A DNA stretch of 64,000 nucleotides, from contig JALEZQ010000027.1 of assembly GCA_022772475.1 (NCBI GenBank), forward strand, positions 1 to 64,000. Reading direction: 5' to 3'. The position numbers and the translations under genes were made by a program. The notes below the pieces were generated by a model that was given only the letters and a program-made list of their open reading frames with translations, ran no database searches and was not told the origin of the DNA. Source of the stretch: Bacteroidales bacterium. GTDB lineage: Bacteria; Bacteroidota; Bacteroidia; Bacteroidales; Bacteroidaceae. Shown in pieces: positions 19,655 through 29,720 of this stretch. Every line of letters begins with the position of its first letter. Within the stretch, counting starts at the first letter, position 1.

Positions 19655-22081
19655 ATGAAAGTACTGAAATTCGGCGGCAGTTCCGTCGGCACTTCACAGA
19701 ACATCCTCAACGTGCGCCGCATCGTCGAGGGCACCGACCGCCCGGTCATCGTGGTGGTATCGGCGCTGGGCGGCGTCACCGACACCCTCATCCGCCTGGG
19801 CCGGATGGCCGCCGCGGCCGACTACGGCTACCGCGCTGTGCTCGACGAGATGGTTGAGCGCCACCACCGGATGGTGGCCGAGGTCATTGCCGCCGACAAG
19901 CAGGCGGCCCTCACGGCACGTCTGGACACGCTCTTCGACGAACTGCGCAGCATCCTGCAGGGCCTCAGCCTGCTGCAAGACCTCACGCCCAAGACGGCCG
20001 ACGCCATCGTGGCCTACGGCGAACGCCTCTCGTCGCTCATCGCCGCCGCCCTCATCCCCGAGGCGCGCCACTACGACTCGCGCGCCTTCATCCGCACACG
20101 CCGCCAGGGCAACGGCCACATCGTCGATTTCGACGAGACACGCCGCTTGGTGCGCGAGACCTTCGCCGAGCGCTGCCCGGTGAGCGTCGTGGGGGGCTTC
20201 ATCGCCTCGGACGTGGAGACGGGACAGACCACCAACCTCGGCCGTGGCGGCTCGGACTACACCGCCGCCATCATCGCCGCCGCCCTGCGCGCCAAAGCGC
20301 TGGAGATATGGACCGACGTGGACGGCTTCCTCACGGCCGACCCGCGCGTCATCCCCGAAGCCTATACCATTCCCGAACTGTCGTACAGCGAGGCTACCGA
20401 ACTGTGCAACTTCGGCGCCAAGGTGGTCTATCCGCCGACCATCTTCCCTGTATGCGCCGAGAATATCCCCATCTACGTCAAGAACACGCTCAACCCCGCA
20501 GCGCCGGGCAGCGTCATCCGCCGCAACGTGGACGCCTCGGCGCGCCCCATCCGCGGCATATCGTCGGTCAACGAGATGAGTATGGTGACCGTCAGCGGTA
20601 TGTCGATGGTGGGCGTCATCGGCGTGAACCGCCGCATCTTCACCACGCTCTCTGCCGGCGGCATCAGCGTGTTCATGGTGGTACAGACGGCGTCTGAGAC
20701 GAGCACGTCTATCTGCATGACGCCGGCGGACGCCCGCCGTGCCTGCACGCTGCTCGACGCGGAGTTTAGCAAGGAGATCGAGGAGGGGGCCATGAACCCC
20801 ACCGAACTGGTGGATGGACTGGCCACCGTGGCGGTCGTCGGCGAGCGCATGAAGCACACGCCGGGCATCGCCGGCAAACTGTTCAGCGTGCTGGGACGCA
20901 ACGGCATCAGTATCTGTGCCATCGCCTTCGGCGCACTGGAGATTAACCTGTCCATCATCATCAGCCGCCAGCAACTGCGCAAGGCGCTCGACGTCCTGCA
21001 CAACAGTTTCTTCCTCAGCGACTATCAGGAACTCAACCTCTTCGTCTGTGGCACGGGCACCGTGGGCGGCAGCCTGCTCCGCCAGATTGCGGCACAGCGT
21101 CAGGCGCTCATGGACGAGCGCGGACTGCGCCTCAACCTCGTCGGCGTATGCGGCACGAAGCGCGCAGCCTATGCCGCTACGGGCCTCGACTTCAACACCT
21201 ACCGCGAGAGCATGGCGCAGGGCGAAGAAGGGGGCATCGACCGCATGGTGGACCACATCATCGGCATGAACATCCCCAACTCGGTCTTCGTCGATTGCAC
21301 CGCCAGCCCCGAGGTGGCAGCCGCCTACCAGCGTCTGCTGGACCACAACGTCTCGGTCGTGGCGGCCAACAAGATAGCGGCATCGTCGGCCTACGAAAAC
21401 TACGCACGCCTCAAACACACGGCGCGCGAACGCGGCGTGAAGTACCTCTTCGAGACCAATGTGGGCGCGGGCCTGCCCATCATCCACACCATCGACGACC
21501 TGACGGCATCGGGCGACAAGATTCTGCGCATCGAGGCGGTGCTCTCGGGCACGCTCAACTATGTGTTCAACACGCTCTCGGCCGACGTCACGCTGAGCCA
21601 GGCTGTCCGCCAGGCGCGTGAACTGGGATACAGCGAGCCCGACCCGCGCATCGACCTCTCGGGCAAGGACGTCATCCGCAAACTGACCATCCTGGCGCGC
21701 GAGAGCGGCTACCGCCTCGAGACCGACCAGGTGGAGAGCCGCCTGTTCATCCCGCAGGACCTCTTCGACGGCTCGCTCGACGCTTTCTGGCAGCGCCTGC
21801 CCGAACTCGACGCGCGCTTCGAGGCCGAACGCCAACGCCTGCAGGCCGAGCACAAATGCTGGCGCTTCGTGGCACGATGGGAAGACGGCCACGCCTCGGT
21901 GGGCCTCGAGGAGATTCCCGACGGCCACCCGTTCTACGTCCTCGAGGGCTCGAACAACATCATCACCCTCACCACCGAGCGCTACCGCGAATACCCCATG
22001 CTCATCCAGGGCTACGGCGCCGGTGCCGACGTCACCGCCGCCGGCGTCTTTGCCGACATCATGCGCGTGGCGAACATCTGA
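19655..22081 (+). CDS. thrA: Bifunctional aspartokinase / homoserine dehydrogenase
   Basis: MKVLKFGGSSVGTSQNI; VSVVAANKIA; GLPIIHTIDDL...EAVLSGTLNYVFN. Confidence 0.97.
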   Translation: MKVLKFGGSSVGTSQNILNVRRIVEGTDRPVIVVVSALGGVTDTLIRLGRMAAAADYGYRAVLDEMVERHHRMVAEVIAADKQAALTARLDTLFDELRSILQGLSLLQDLTPKTADAIVAYGERLSSLIAAALIPEARHYDSRAFIRTRRQGNGHIVDFDETRRLVRETFAERCPVSVVGGFIASDVETGQTTNLGRGGSDYTAAIIAAALRAKALEIWTDVDGFLTADPRVIPEAYTIPELSYSEATELCNFGAKVVYPPTIFPVCAENIPIYVKNTLNPAAPGSVIRRNVDASARPIRGISSVNEMSMVTVSGMSMVGVIGVNRRIFTTLSAGGISVFMVVQTASETSTSICMTPADARRACTLLDAEFSKEIEEGAMNPTELVDGLATVAVVGERMKHTPGIAGKLFSVLGRNGISICAIAFGALEINLSIIISRQQLRKALDVLHNSFFLSDYQELNLFVCGTGTVGGSLLRQIAAQRQALMDERGLRLNLVGVCGTKRAAYAATGLDFNTYRESMAQGEEGGIDRMVDHIIGMNIPNSVFVDCTASPEVAAAYQRLLDHNVSVVAANKIAASSAYENYARLKHTARERGVKYLFETNVGAGLPIIHTIDDLTASGDKILRIEAVLSGTLNYVFNTLSADVTLSQAVRQARELGYSEPDPRIDLSGKDVIRKLTILARESGYRLETDQVESRLFIPQDLFDGSLDAFWQRLPELDARFEAERQRLQAEHKCWRFVARWEDGHASVGLEEIPDGHPFYVLEGSNNIITLTTERYREYPMLIQGYGAGADVTAAGVFADIMRVANI

Positions 22082-22125
22082 GTTTTCGCCGCCCCCATCG
22101 ATAAGTAATCCCCTCCCCCATACCT

Positions 22126-22176
22126 CGCCGAGGCTGTGCAACCCCACAACAGGCCGCACAGCCTCGGCGCTTTTTG
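22126..22176 (+). terminator. Rho-independent terminator after thrA
   Basis: CGCCGAGGCTGTGC...GCACAGCCTCGGCG then TTTTT. Confidence 0.85.
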
Positions 22177-22329
22177 TGGACGACAGATGAAAGGGTTGTC
22201 CTGCGCCACAATGACACGCCGGAGCCGCTCAACGCGCCCCAACGCACAGAAAGAAAGCAAACGGCGCGTTATTTTATCTTTTTGCTATATTTTTCTCGAC
22301 GTTTCCTTTTCCGTTGTCACAATTATATC

Positions 22330-22337
22330 TATCTTTG
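22330..22337 (+). promoter_or_regulatory. -7 box TATCTTTG
   Basis: TAnnTTTG motif ~46 nt upstream of the 22383 start. Confidence 0.5.
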
Positions 22338-22382
22338 CAGCGTTTTAACAGCACAGCGCATTACCAACCTTCTCACAGAAAT

Positions 22383-22718
22383 ATGGAAACAAGGAAGATG
22401 AAAAAGAAATGGGTCATCATGTTTGCCCTCATGGCCATCGTGGCGGTGATAGGACTGTGCTGGCCCGAAGACGACGGCCTATGGACGGCCGACGGCACGG
22501 TGGTGTTCTTCAACCATATCCTGGCCGTGGTGCTGGTCTTCGCCTACACCTTCGTGGTGAGCATGGCGCTCTACTGGCTGGTAAACCGCATGATACCGAT
22601 GCGCGTGTCGCGCAGCAGCGAAGTGCTGGGCCTCGACATGAGCCAGCACGGCGAGAGTTACAACTTTGCCGACGCCACGACCGACGAGGCCGACGCCGAC
22701 GGCAATATGAAGTACTGA
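22383..22718 (+). CDS. Small two-TM protein resembling the C-terminal end of Amt ammonium transporters
   Basis: 111 aa; DDGLWTADGTVVFFNHILAVVLVFAYTFVVSMALYWLVNRMIPMRVSRSSEVLGLDMSQHGESYNF resembles the Amt last-TM/regulatory tail (..LRVSEEEE..GLDISQHGE..). Confidence 0.75.
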   Translation: METRKMKKKWVIMFALMAIVAVIGLCWPEDDGLWTADGTVVFFNHILAVVLVFAYTFVVSMALYWLVNRMIPMRVSRSSEVLGLDMSQHGESYNFADATTDEADADGNMKY

Positions 22719-22985
22719 CGCCCGCCGCACCTCTATGCGCAGAGGTTAGGATAGCAATAGAAATAGTTTGTAGAAACTCCGCAATAATCTCACTCATCCT
22801 CACAGAACTCACGCCGCGGCGGTCTTTGACCACTCAATTACCGCCCATGGCGCGTCCGTTATTAGAGAAGCATTACTGCTTAAGTTTTTCATAGTTTAGG
22901 TTAAGTGCGGCCCCGCCCTCGAAGTGATTTCGCGGACGGGGCAATTTATTTTGCGGGAGAGATGGCGACGGGCAGTGCGTGGTCC

Positions 22986-23021
22986 GGTGAAGGTCTGGGT
23001 GAAGGTCAGGGTGAAGGTTAT
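22986..23021 (+). repeat. 12-bp tandem repeat x3 (GGTGAAGGTCTG)
   Basis: GGTGAAGGTCTG/GGTGAAGGTCAG/GGTGAAGGTTAT, intergenic upstream of queA. Confidence 0.8.
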
Positions 23022-23156
23022 GGCGCCGTGAGGAAGGAGAAGGGCCGAACAGGAAGTGAACTGCTCGCGATATTTTTCGTAATTTTGCAGCGCAAGAGCC
23101 GGCGGCCAAGCTGCCTGTCCCTTCTCATCCCTTTCCTATTTATATATTCCACACTC

Positions 23157-24398
23157 ATGACTACTACCGACCCCCGCCATATCCGCATCAGCGACTATAA
23201 CTATCCGCTGCCCGACGAACGCATTGCCAAATACCCGCTGGCCGAGCGCGACAGTTCGCGCCTGCTGGTGTACCGCAACGGCCGCATCACCGAGGATGTT
23301 TTCCACAACCTGCCGCAGTATCTGCACGCGGGCGACCTGCTGGTGATGAACAACACGAAAGTGATCCGCGCCCGCCTGCATTTCCACAAGTCCACAGGGG
23401 CGCTCATCGAGGTGTTCTGCCTCGAGCCCCATACGCCGGCCGACTATCAGGTGTCGTTCGCCACGCGCGGCAGCGTGACATGGACCTGCTTGGTGGGCAA
23501 CCTGAAGAAATGGAAAGAGGGGCGTCTGGAGCGCACGCTTGACGTGGGCGGCCGCGCCGTGGTGCTGACGGCCGAGCGCCTGGGGCCGTCGGGCACGGGG
23601 CACGAGATTCGCTTTGCCTGGGACGCGCCCGACGTGACCTTCGCCGAGGTACTCGAGGCGGTGGGCGAACTGCCCATCCCGCCCTACCTCAACCGCGAGA
23701 CGGAGGCGGCGGACCTGACGACGTACCAGACGGTCTATTCCAAGATAAAGGGGTCGGTGGCAGCGCCCACAGCGGGTCTGCACTTCACGCCGCGCGTGCT
23801 GGAAGCGCTGGACGCCATGGGTGTGGAGCGCAACGAGGTGACGCTGCACGTCGGGGCGGGCACGTTCAAGCCGGTCAAGGCGGAGCAGATTGAGGGACAC
23901 ACGATGCACGCCGAATGGATAGCGGTGGAGCGCGGCAGCATAGAGCGCCTCATCGCCCACGGCGGACAGTGCGTGGCAGTGGGGACGACGTCGGTGCGCA
24001 CGCTGGAGAGCCTCTACTACCTTGGCGTGATGATAGCGCGGCGACCCGACATCGACGAGGCGGACCTGCATGTGCCGCAATGGATGCCCTACGACGTGCC
24101 GGCAGTGCCGGAGCGCACGCTGACGACGGTGGAGGCGCTGCAGGCCATCATCGACTGGATGGACCGCCACGGTCTGCACGCCCTGCACGCCTCGACGCAG
24201 ATTATCATCGCGCCGGGCTACACCTTCCACGTCGTGCGCCGTATGCTGACGAACTTCCACCAGCCGCAATCGACGCTGCTGCTCCTGGTATCGGCCTTCG
24301 TCCACGGCGACTGGCTCAGCATCTACACCTACGCGCTGGACAACGGTTTCCGCTTCCTCTCGTATGGGGACAGTTCGCTGCTCGGCAACGACGACTGA
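23157..24398 (+). CDS. queA: S-adenosylmethionine:tRNA ribosyltransferase-isomerase
   Basis: DYNYPLPDERIAKYPLAERDSSRLLV; TAGLHFTPRVLEAL; ANFHQPQSTLLLLVSAF-like motif; start 23157 after TAATTTTG box at 23080. Confidence 0.95.
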   Translation: MTTTDPRHIRISDYNYPLPDERIAKYPLAERDSSRLLVYRNGRITEDVFHNLPQYLHAGDLLVMNNTKVIRARLHFHKSTGALIEVFCLEPHTPADYQVSFATRGSVTWTCLVGNLKKWKEGRLERTLDVGGRAVVLTAERLGPSGTGHEIRFAWDAPDVTFAEVLEAVGELPIPPYLNRETEAADLTTYQTVYSKIKGSVAAPTAGLHFTPRVLEALDAMGVERNEVTLHVGAGTFKPVKAEQIEGHTMHAEWIAVERGSIERLIAHGGQCVAVGTTSVRTLESLYYLGVMIARRPDIDEADLHVPQWMPYDVPAVPERTLTTVEALQAIIDWMDRHGLHALHASTQIIIAPGYTFHVVRRMLTNFHQPQSTLLLLVSAFVHGDWLSIYTYALDNGFRFLSYGDSSLLGNDD

Positions 24399-24461
24399 CG
24401 CATCGGCCTCTCACCCTTTCCTAATAGTTATTCCCCCTATGGTCCCATCAATCGTCCCATC

Positions 24462-24959
24462 ATGAAAGACAATCTCAAAGAACTGCTCCCTCTGGTCGAT
24501 GCTGAGGGTAATGTCATCGGCAGCGCCACCCGCGGCGAATGTCACGGTCCGCAGCGCCCGCTGCACCCCGTGGTGCATCTGCACGTCTTCCGCCCCGACG
24601 GCGCGCTATACCTACAGAAACGCCCCGAATGGAAGGACATCCAACCGGGGCGATGGGATACGGCAGTGGGCGGCCACGTGGACTACGGCGAGGACATCCT
24701 GACAGCACTGCGCCGCGAGGTGCGCGAAGAAATAGGACTGACGGCATTCACGCCGTGCTTCGTAGCCCGCTACGTCTTTGAATGTGCACGAGAGCGCGAA
24801 CTGGTCCACGTCTATCGCACCGTCACCGACACGCCGCCACAACCTTCGGCCGAGACGGCAGGCGGCCGCTTCTTCACGGCCGACGAGATAGCGGCCAATC
24901 TGGGGAAAGGCTTCTTCACGCCCAACTTCGAGCAGGAATGGGCGCGCTTCTTCGGGTGA
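24462..24959 (+). CDS. NUDIX hydrolase
   Basis: GGHVDYGEDILTALRREVREEIGL Nudix box. Confidence 0.92.
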   Translation: MKDNLKELLPLVDAEGNVIGSATRGECHGPQRPLHPVVHLHVFRPDGALYLQKRPEWKDIQPGRWDTAVGGHVDYGEDILTALRREVREEIGLTAFTPCFVARYVFECARERELVHVYRTVTDTPPQPSAETAGGRFFTADEIAANLGKGFFTPNFEQEWARFFG

Positions 24960-25015
24960 AAGCCGCCGGGAGAGCCGGGTTCTCAGGAATGTCCGAAATC
25001 ACCGAACCCTCCGGG

Positions 25016-25038
25016 AAAGCCGGGCCCTCCGGGCTTTT
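25016..25038. terminator. bidirectional terminator between convergent genes
   Basis: AAAGCCGGGCCCTCCGGGCTTTT. Confidence 0.75.
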
Positions 25039-25046
25039 CCGCGGTC

Positions 25047-25976
25047 TCAGCGCCCGCGGGTAAAGATGACCAAAATGACGGCGGGGATAATCATGCACAT
25101 GCCCAGAACAATGTTCCACGTGATGACCTCGTGCCACAGCCAGGCGCCGAGGATAACGGCCGTCAGGGGCTCAAGAGCGCCCAAAACAGCGGCCATCGTC
25201 GAGCCAATCTTCTTGACGGCGACCACTAAGCAGAGGTTCGTCACCACAGTACACACCAAGCCTAGGACAAAGAGATTGACCGCCTCGGACGTGGTGGAAA
25301 TCAACTGAAAGTCTTCCTGACGGAAGGCTTCGCAGCCGAAGATGAGGGCGCCGATGAACACGACGTAGAACGTCAGTTTCATGTCGTCCATCTGAGCCAC
25401 ACGGGAGCGGTTGAGACGGATAAGATACAGGGCGAAGCAGATGGCCGAAATCAGTTCGAGGCCGACGCCGCGCGGATTGACCTCGACGCCGCCCGTAGGC
25501 CACGACAGGGCGCCGACGCCCAGCACCGCCATGCACACCGCCAAGATGGTGGACAAGCGGCGCGACTCATGATAGAAAGCCATCATGAGGATGGCTGTGG
25601 CCACGGGGTACATGAAATGGATAGTCGTGGCTACGCCGGACGGCATGAACTCATAGCCCGCCAGCAGAAAGAGGGCCGCGCCGTCCGAGAGGAAGGCCAG
25701 ATAGGTGAGTGTGACCAGTTCGCCGCGCGTGATGCGAAACGACTTCCCCTTGACTATCATCAGCAAGGCGATGATGACCGAGGCGCTCATGAAGCGGTAG
25801 AACAGGATGGAGAGATCGGACAGGCCGGTATGGCCCGCAGCGGCATCGGGGCGCAGGGGCAGGGTGAACGTCGGGATGAAGCCGTAGCAGATGGCGGCTG
25901 CGAAGCCCATGATGAGGCCCACGGTGCCCGGCGAGGAGAGGGAGGAAAAGGCGTTGGGAGTAATGCGGAGTTTCAT
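25047..25976 (-). CDS. EamA/DMT-family transporter
   Basis: 10 TM segments; MGFAAAICYGFIPTF, VLGALEPLTAVILGAWLWHE. Confidence 0.88.
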   Translation of the reverse strand: MKLRITPNAFSSLSSPGTVGLIMGFAAAICYGFIPTFTLPLRPDAAAGHTGLSDLSILFYRFMSASVIIALLMIVKGKSFRITRGELVTLTYLAFLSDGAALFLLAGYEFMPSGVATTIHFMYPVATAILMMAFYHESRRLSTILAVCMAVLGVGALSWPTGGVEVNPRGVGLELISAICFALYLIRLNRSRVAQMDDMKLTFYVVFIGALIFGCEAFRQEDFQLISTTSEAVNLFVLGLVCTVVTNLCLVVAVKKIGSTMAAVLGALEPLTAVILGAWLWHEVITWNIVLGMCMIIPAVILVIFTRGR

Positions 25977-26069
25977 GGCAGGGAAGGACGAGGGAAAAGA
26001 TCGAAGGTAAGGAAAGATGGAAAAAAGGTGGAGCCTTGGTGCGCTGACCACGGGTTCCACCTTATAAAA

Positions 26070-26882
26070 TTAGTTGATACGATTGATGACTTCACGGAAG
26101 ATGTCTGCCATGAGTGGCTGTACGGCATCGGCGGCCTTCTGCACATCTTCGTGCGTGACCTCAACAATCTTGTCTTCTACACCCAGATCGGTGATGATGC
26201 TGATGCCCAACACGCGCATGCCGCAGTGGCGGGCCACAATTACCTCGGGTACGGTGCTCATACCTACGGCGTCGGCACCAAGGATGTGAAACATCTTATA
26301 CTCAGACGGCGTCTCGAACGTCGGTCCCTGTGTGCCGAGATAGACGCCCTCGACCACGCGGATGCCTTTCTCCTGAGCCACCTGATGGGCCAGCGCCAGC
26401 AGTTCGCGGTCGTAAGCCTGCGACATATCGGGAAAACGCGGACCGGTGGGGAAGTTGGGGCCATGCAACGGGTGTTCGGGGAAGAAGTTGATATGGTCGC
26501 GGATGAGCATGATGTCGCCGATGCGGAAGTCGGGGTTCATGCCGCCGGCGGCGTTGCTGACACAGAGCACGCGGATGCCCAGTTCGTACATCACGCGCTC
26601 AGGATAGGTCACCTCCTTCATGGAGTAGCCCTCGTAGTAGTGGAAGCGACCCTGCATGGCCAGCACCTCCTTGTTTCCCAAGCGTCCGAAGAGCAGACGC
26701 CCCTGATGGCCCTCCACGGTCGAGACGGGGAAGTGGGGAATGGCAGTATAGGGAATGGCGTCAACAACTTCTATCTCTTCGGCCAGACGGCCCAGACCTG
26801 TACCCAGGATGATGGCCATCTCGGGGCGCAGAGCGGTGTGCGCTTTCAGCCATTCAGCGGTTTCTTTGATTTTCTGTAACAT
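26070..26882 (-). CDS. punA: Purine nucleoside phosphorylase
   Basis: ILGTGLGRLAEEI, GRFHYYEGYSMKEVTYPERVM, GPTFETPSEYKMFHILGADAVGMSTVPEVIVARHCGM. Confidence 0.95.
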   Translation of the reverse strand: MLQKIKETAEWLKAHTALRPEMAIILGTGLGRLAEEIEVVDAIPYTAIPHFPVSTVEGHQGRLLFGRLGNKEVLAMQGRFHYYEGYSMKEVTYPERVMYELGIRVLCVSNAAGGMNPDFRIGDIMLIRDHINFFPEHPLHGPNFPTGPRFPDMSQAYDRELLALAHQVAQEKGIRVVEGVYLGTQGPTFETPSEYKMFHILGADAVGMSTVPEVIVARHCGMRVLGISIITDLGVEDKIVEVTHEDVQKAADAVQPLMADIFREVINRIN

Positions 26883-27918
26883 ATTGTAGGATGAGGTGGT
26901 GTAAATCTTTTTCTTTTCCAAAGAGCAGACGCGGACGTATGCCCTGCACCCATAGGGCCTGTCGCAGACGTGGCGTGAGCGTAGCGGCGTGGGCCATGAA
27001 ACGTGCGGCGTCTTTCTCGGTGGTTAGGATGGCCGCTGCCTCGCCCCGACTTGCCAGCCAGGCGTCCATGCGTACCAGTTGGCTGTCGGTGAAGTCGTGG
27101 TGGTCGGCAAAAGTCATCGGCGTGGTGTCGAAGCCCTGCGCGGCGAGGTGGTTGAGCAACGGCTCAGGGTGCGCGATACCCGTGACGACCAGCAGACGGG
27201 TATCTGTGGATAACGCAGCCTGCCCGTCTTCCGTTGCGGCGAAGAGGCGGTGTGGCGTGTCGTAGGCCAAGGTCGAGGCCATGACGTGCTGGTGCGACAA
27301 CGGACGCAGTTCGTCGCGTATGCCGGCGAAAGCCTCTGCCGTGAGGTCGGGCGGGCATTTCGTGACGATGATGATGTCGGCCCGCCGTGCCCCGCGCCGG
27401 CTTTCGCGCAGGCGTCCTGCCGGCAGCAGCAAGTCGTGCGTATAGCGACGTGCATAGTCGGTGAGCAGGATATAGCGGCCGGCGCGTACATGGCGGTGCT
27501 GGTAGGCGTCGTCCAGAACGATGACCTGCGGCGGCGCTTCCTCCCGCATCATGCGGTCGATGCCCTCGCAGCGGTCTTCGCAGACACACACCTGCACCGT
27601 GGGAAACTTGCGGGCCATCTGCCAGGGCTCGTCGCCCACCTCTTGCGCGCTCCGTCCTTCGTCGGCCCGGACAAAGCCGCGCGTCCGGCGACCGTAGCCG
27701 CGGCTGAGCATGGCCGTGCGCCAATGTGGCGTCAGCATGGCCAGCAGCATCTCGGTATGCGGTGTCTTGCCCGTACCCCCTACCGACAGGTTGCCCACTG
27801 CGATGGTTGGCACGTCGTAGCGGCGCATACGCAGCCAGCCGCGATCGAAGGCCATATTGCGCAGCCGCGTCACCCCATCGAAGAGCCAGGCCAGCGGCAG
27901 GAGTAGGTAGCGCAGCAT
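26854..27918 (-). CDS. lpxK: Tetraacyldisaccharide 4'-kinase
   Basis: VPTIAVGNLSVGGTGKTPHTEML; LDDAYQHRHVRA; overlaps punA. Confidence 0.95.
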   Translation of the reverse strand: MLRYLLLPLAWLFDGVTRLRNMAFDRGWLRMRRYDVPTIAVGNLSVGGTGKTPHTEMLLAMLTPHWRTAMLSRGYGRRTRGFVRADEGRSAQEVGDEPWQMARKFPTVQVCVCEDRCEGIDRMMREEAPPQVIVLDDAYQHRHVRAGRYILLTDYARRYTHDLLLPAGRLRESRRGARRADIIIVTKCPPDLTAEAFAGIRDELRPLSHQHVMASTLAYDTPHRLFAATEDGQAALSTDTRLLVVTGIAHPEPLLNHLAAQGFDTTPMTFADHHDFTDSQLVRMDAWLASRGEAAAILTTEKDAARFMAHAATLTPRLRQALWVQGIRPRLLFGKEKDLHHLILQYVTENQRNR

Positions 27919-27923
27919 GGGCG

Positions 27924-29690
27924 TCAGTGGTTCATGTTAGGTTCAAACGGCATACGGGCCTGCAGGCAGTCGCGTCCCTCAAGGGTGGCGGCGAAGCGCA
28001 GCGGGCGGTACCATTCGCCCAGCGTGCTCTGCAGGCGGCGCTCCATATAGTCGCTCTTCTCGCCTTCGAGGAGGCGTTCGAACCAATCGACGGGTTCGGG
28101 ATAGGCCACCGTGGCATAGGTGCCGAGGTCGGCGCGGCGTGCGGCTTCGTTTACCGCATCTTGCAGCGTACCCAGACGGTCCACCAGTTTGCGCTGCAGC
28201 GCCTGCCGGCCCGTCCATACGCGGCCTTCGGCGATGGCGGCTACGCTGTCGGTGGGCATCTGTCGCCCTTCGGCCACACGTTCGATGAACAGGCGGTAGC
28301 CGCGATCGACGTAGGCCTGCATCGTCTGACACTCCTGAGCGTTGAGCGGCCGGCCCAGAGCGCCGAAGTCGGACGCCTCGTTGGTCTTGACCACATCGAA
28401 GTGCAGACCGAGTTTGTCCGTCAGCAGTCCCGTCATGTCGGGAATCATGCCGAAGATACCGATGCTTCCCGTCAGCGTGGTGGGGTCGGCCACGATGTAG
28501 TCGGCCGCACAGGCCATATAGTAGCCGCCCGATGCCGCCATGCCGCCCATCGATACCACAACGGGCTTTTTCTCGCACAGCCGGCGCACGGCCTGCCACA
28601 TCTGCTCGGAGGCAAAGGCGCTGCCACCGCCCGAGTTGATACGGATGACTACGGCCTTGACTTCGTCGTCGTTCATCAGAGCGTCGAGGTCTTCTACCAC
28701 CTTTGTTCCCACGATATATCCTTCGCCGTTGGCCACACCTGCCTCGCTACCCACGATGTCGCCGTAGGCATAGTAGATGGCTATCTCTCCATCGCCGTCG
28801 TCCGCCTTCTCACGGGCGCCGGCTGCGATGTCGGCGGGCGACATGAGGGTTGGCTTCTCGTCGTTCATCATATCGGCCAGCACCTCGCGCATCTCGTCAA
28901 GGCGTGTGGTGCGGTCCACGAGGCCGGCCTTCACATAGTCGTCCGTATTGGCGAAGGGCATGTAGCGGTCGGCCAGAGCGTTCAGACTGTCGATGCTGAC
29001 GTGGCGCGAGGCGGCCACATCGCGGCATACCACCTTCCAGATGTCGCCGATGAACGAGGCTATCTGTTCGCGGTTGGCCTCGCTCATGTCCGTCCGGGTG
29101 TAGGGCTCGACGTAACTTTTGTAGGTGCCTACGCGGAACACCTGCATCTTGACGCCCACTTTCTCAAGCAGTTGGGTGTAGAAGATGGGCTGCGAGGCGA
29201 TGCCGTGCCAGTCGAGCATACCTGTGGGCTCGATGAATACGGAGTCGGCTGCCGAGGCTACATAATAGGCTCCCTGCGAGTAGTTTTCGGCATAGGCCAT
29301 TACGAACTTTCCCGTTTTGCGAAAGTCCGTGATGGCCTTTCTTATTTCTTCGAGCGAGGCCATATCGGCCGAAAGCATACCACCTTCGATGTATATGCCG
29401 CGGATATCGTCGTTGCGTTCGGCCTCGTGTATGGCTTCGAGGATGTCGTCCAGCCCCTGCACGTCGGCCGCCGTAGAGCCCAGCAGCAGGCCCAGCGGGT
29501 TGTCCTGCGCGCGTTCCTCGATCTGTCCGACGAGCCGGAGATGCAGTACGGTGCCCGGTTTGACGGCGGGCACTTCGGGCTCGATGGCCAGCAACGAACC
29601 GATGAGGCCCATGAAGACGACGCCGATGACGATGGAAGAGAGCACCATGCCGACGATGACGGCAAGGACGGTTTTGAAGAATGATTTCAT
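27924..29690 (-). CDS. sppA: Signal peptide peptidase SppA, 67K type
   Basis: RINSGGGSAFASEQMW, SMGGMAASGGYYMACAADYIVADPTTLTGSIGIFG. Confidence 0.95.
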   Translation of the reverse strand: MKSFFKTVLAVIVGMVLSSIVIGVVFMGLIGSLLAIEPEVPAVKPGTVLHLRLVGQIEERAQDNPLGLLLGSTAADVQGLDDILEAIHEAERNDDIRGIYIEGGMLSADMASLEEIRKAITDFRKTGKFVMAYAENYSQGAYYVASAADSVFIEPTGMLDWHGIASQPIFYTQLLEKVGVKMQVFRVGTYKSYVEPYTRTDMSEANREQIASFIGDIWKVVCRDVAASRHVSIDSLNALADRYMPFANTDDYVKAGLVDRTTRLDEMREVLADMMNDEKPTLMSPADIAAGAREKADDGDGEIAIYYAYGDIVGSEAGVANGEGYIVGTKVVEDLDALMNDDEVKAVVIRINSGGGSAFASEQMWQAVRRLCEKKPVVVSMGGMAASGGYYMACAADYIVADPTTLTGSIGIFGMIPDMTGLLTDKLGLHFDVVKTNEASDFGALGRPLNAQECQTMQAYVDRGYRLFIERVAEGRQMPTDSVAAIAEGRVWTGRQALQRKLVDRLGTLQDAVNEAARRADLGTYATVAYPEPVDWFERLLEGEKSDYMERRLQSTLGEWYRPLRFAATLEGRDCLQARMPFEPNMNH

Positions 29691-29720
29691 GTGTGTGGTG
29701 GAAGAGAAGGATGAAGGGGA

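Noticed and set aside
19694-22159. 821-aa minus-strand ORF antisense to thrA (and similar long antisense ORFs at 27726-29684, 33855-35330, 42473-44203, 58826-60169)
   Set aside because: Shadow ORFs caused by high GC and codon-position bias; composition is His/Val/Arg/Ala-rich with no recognisable domains, and they lie opposite clearly conserved genes.
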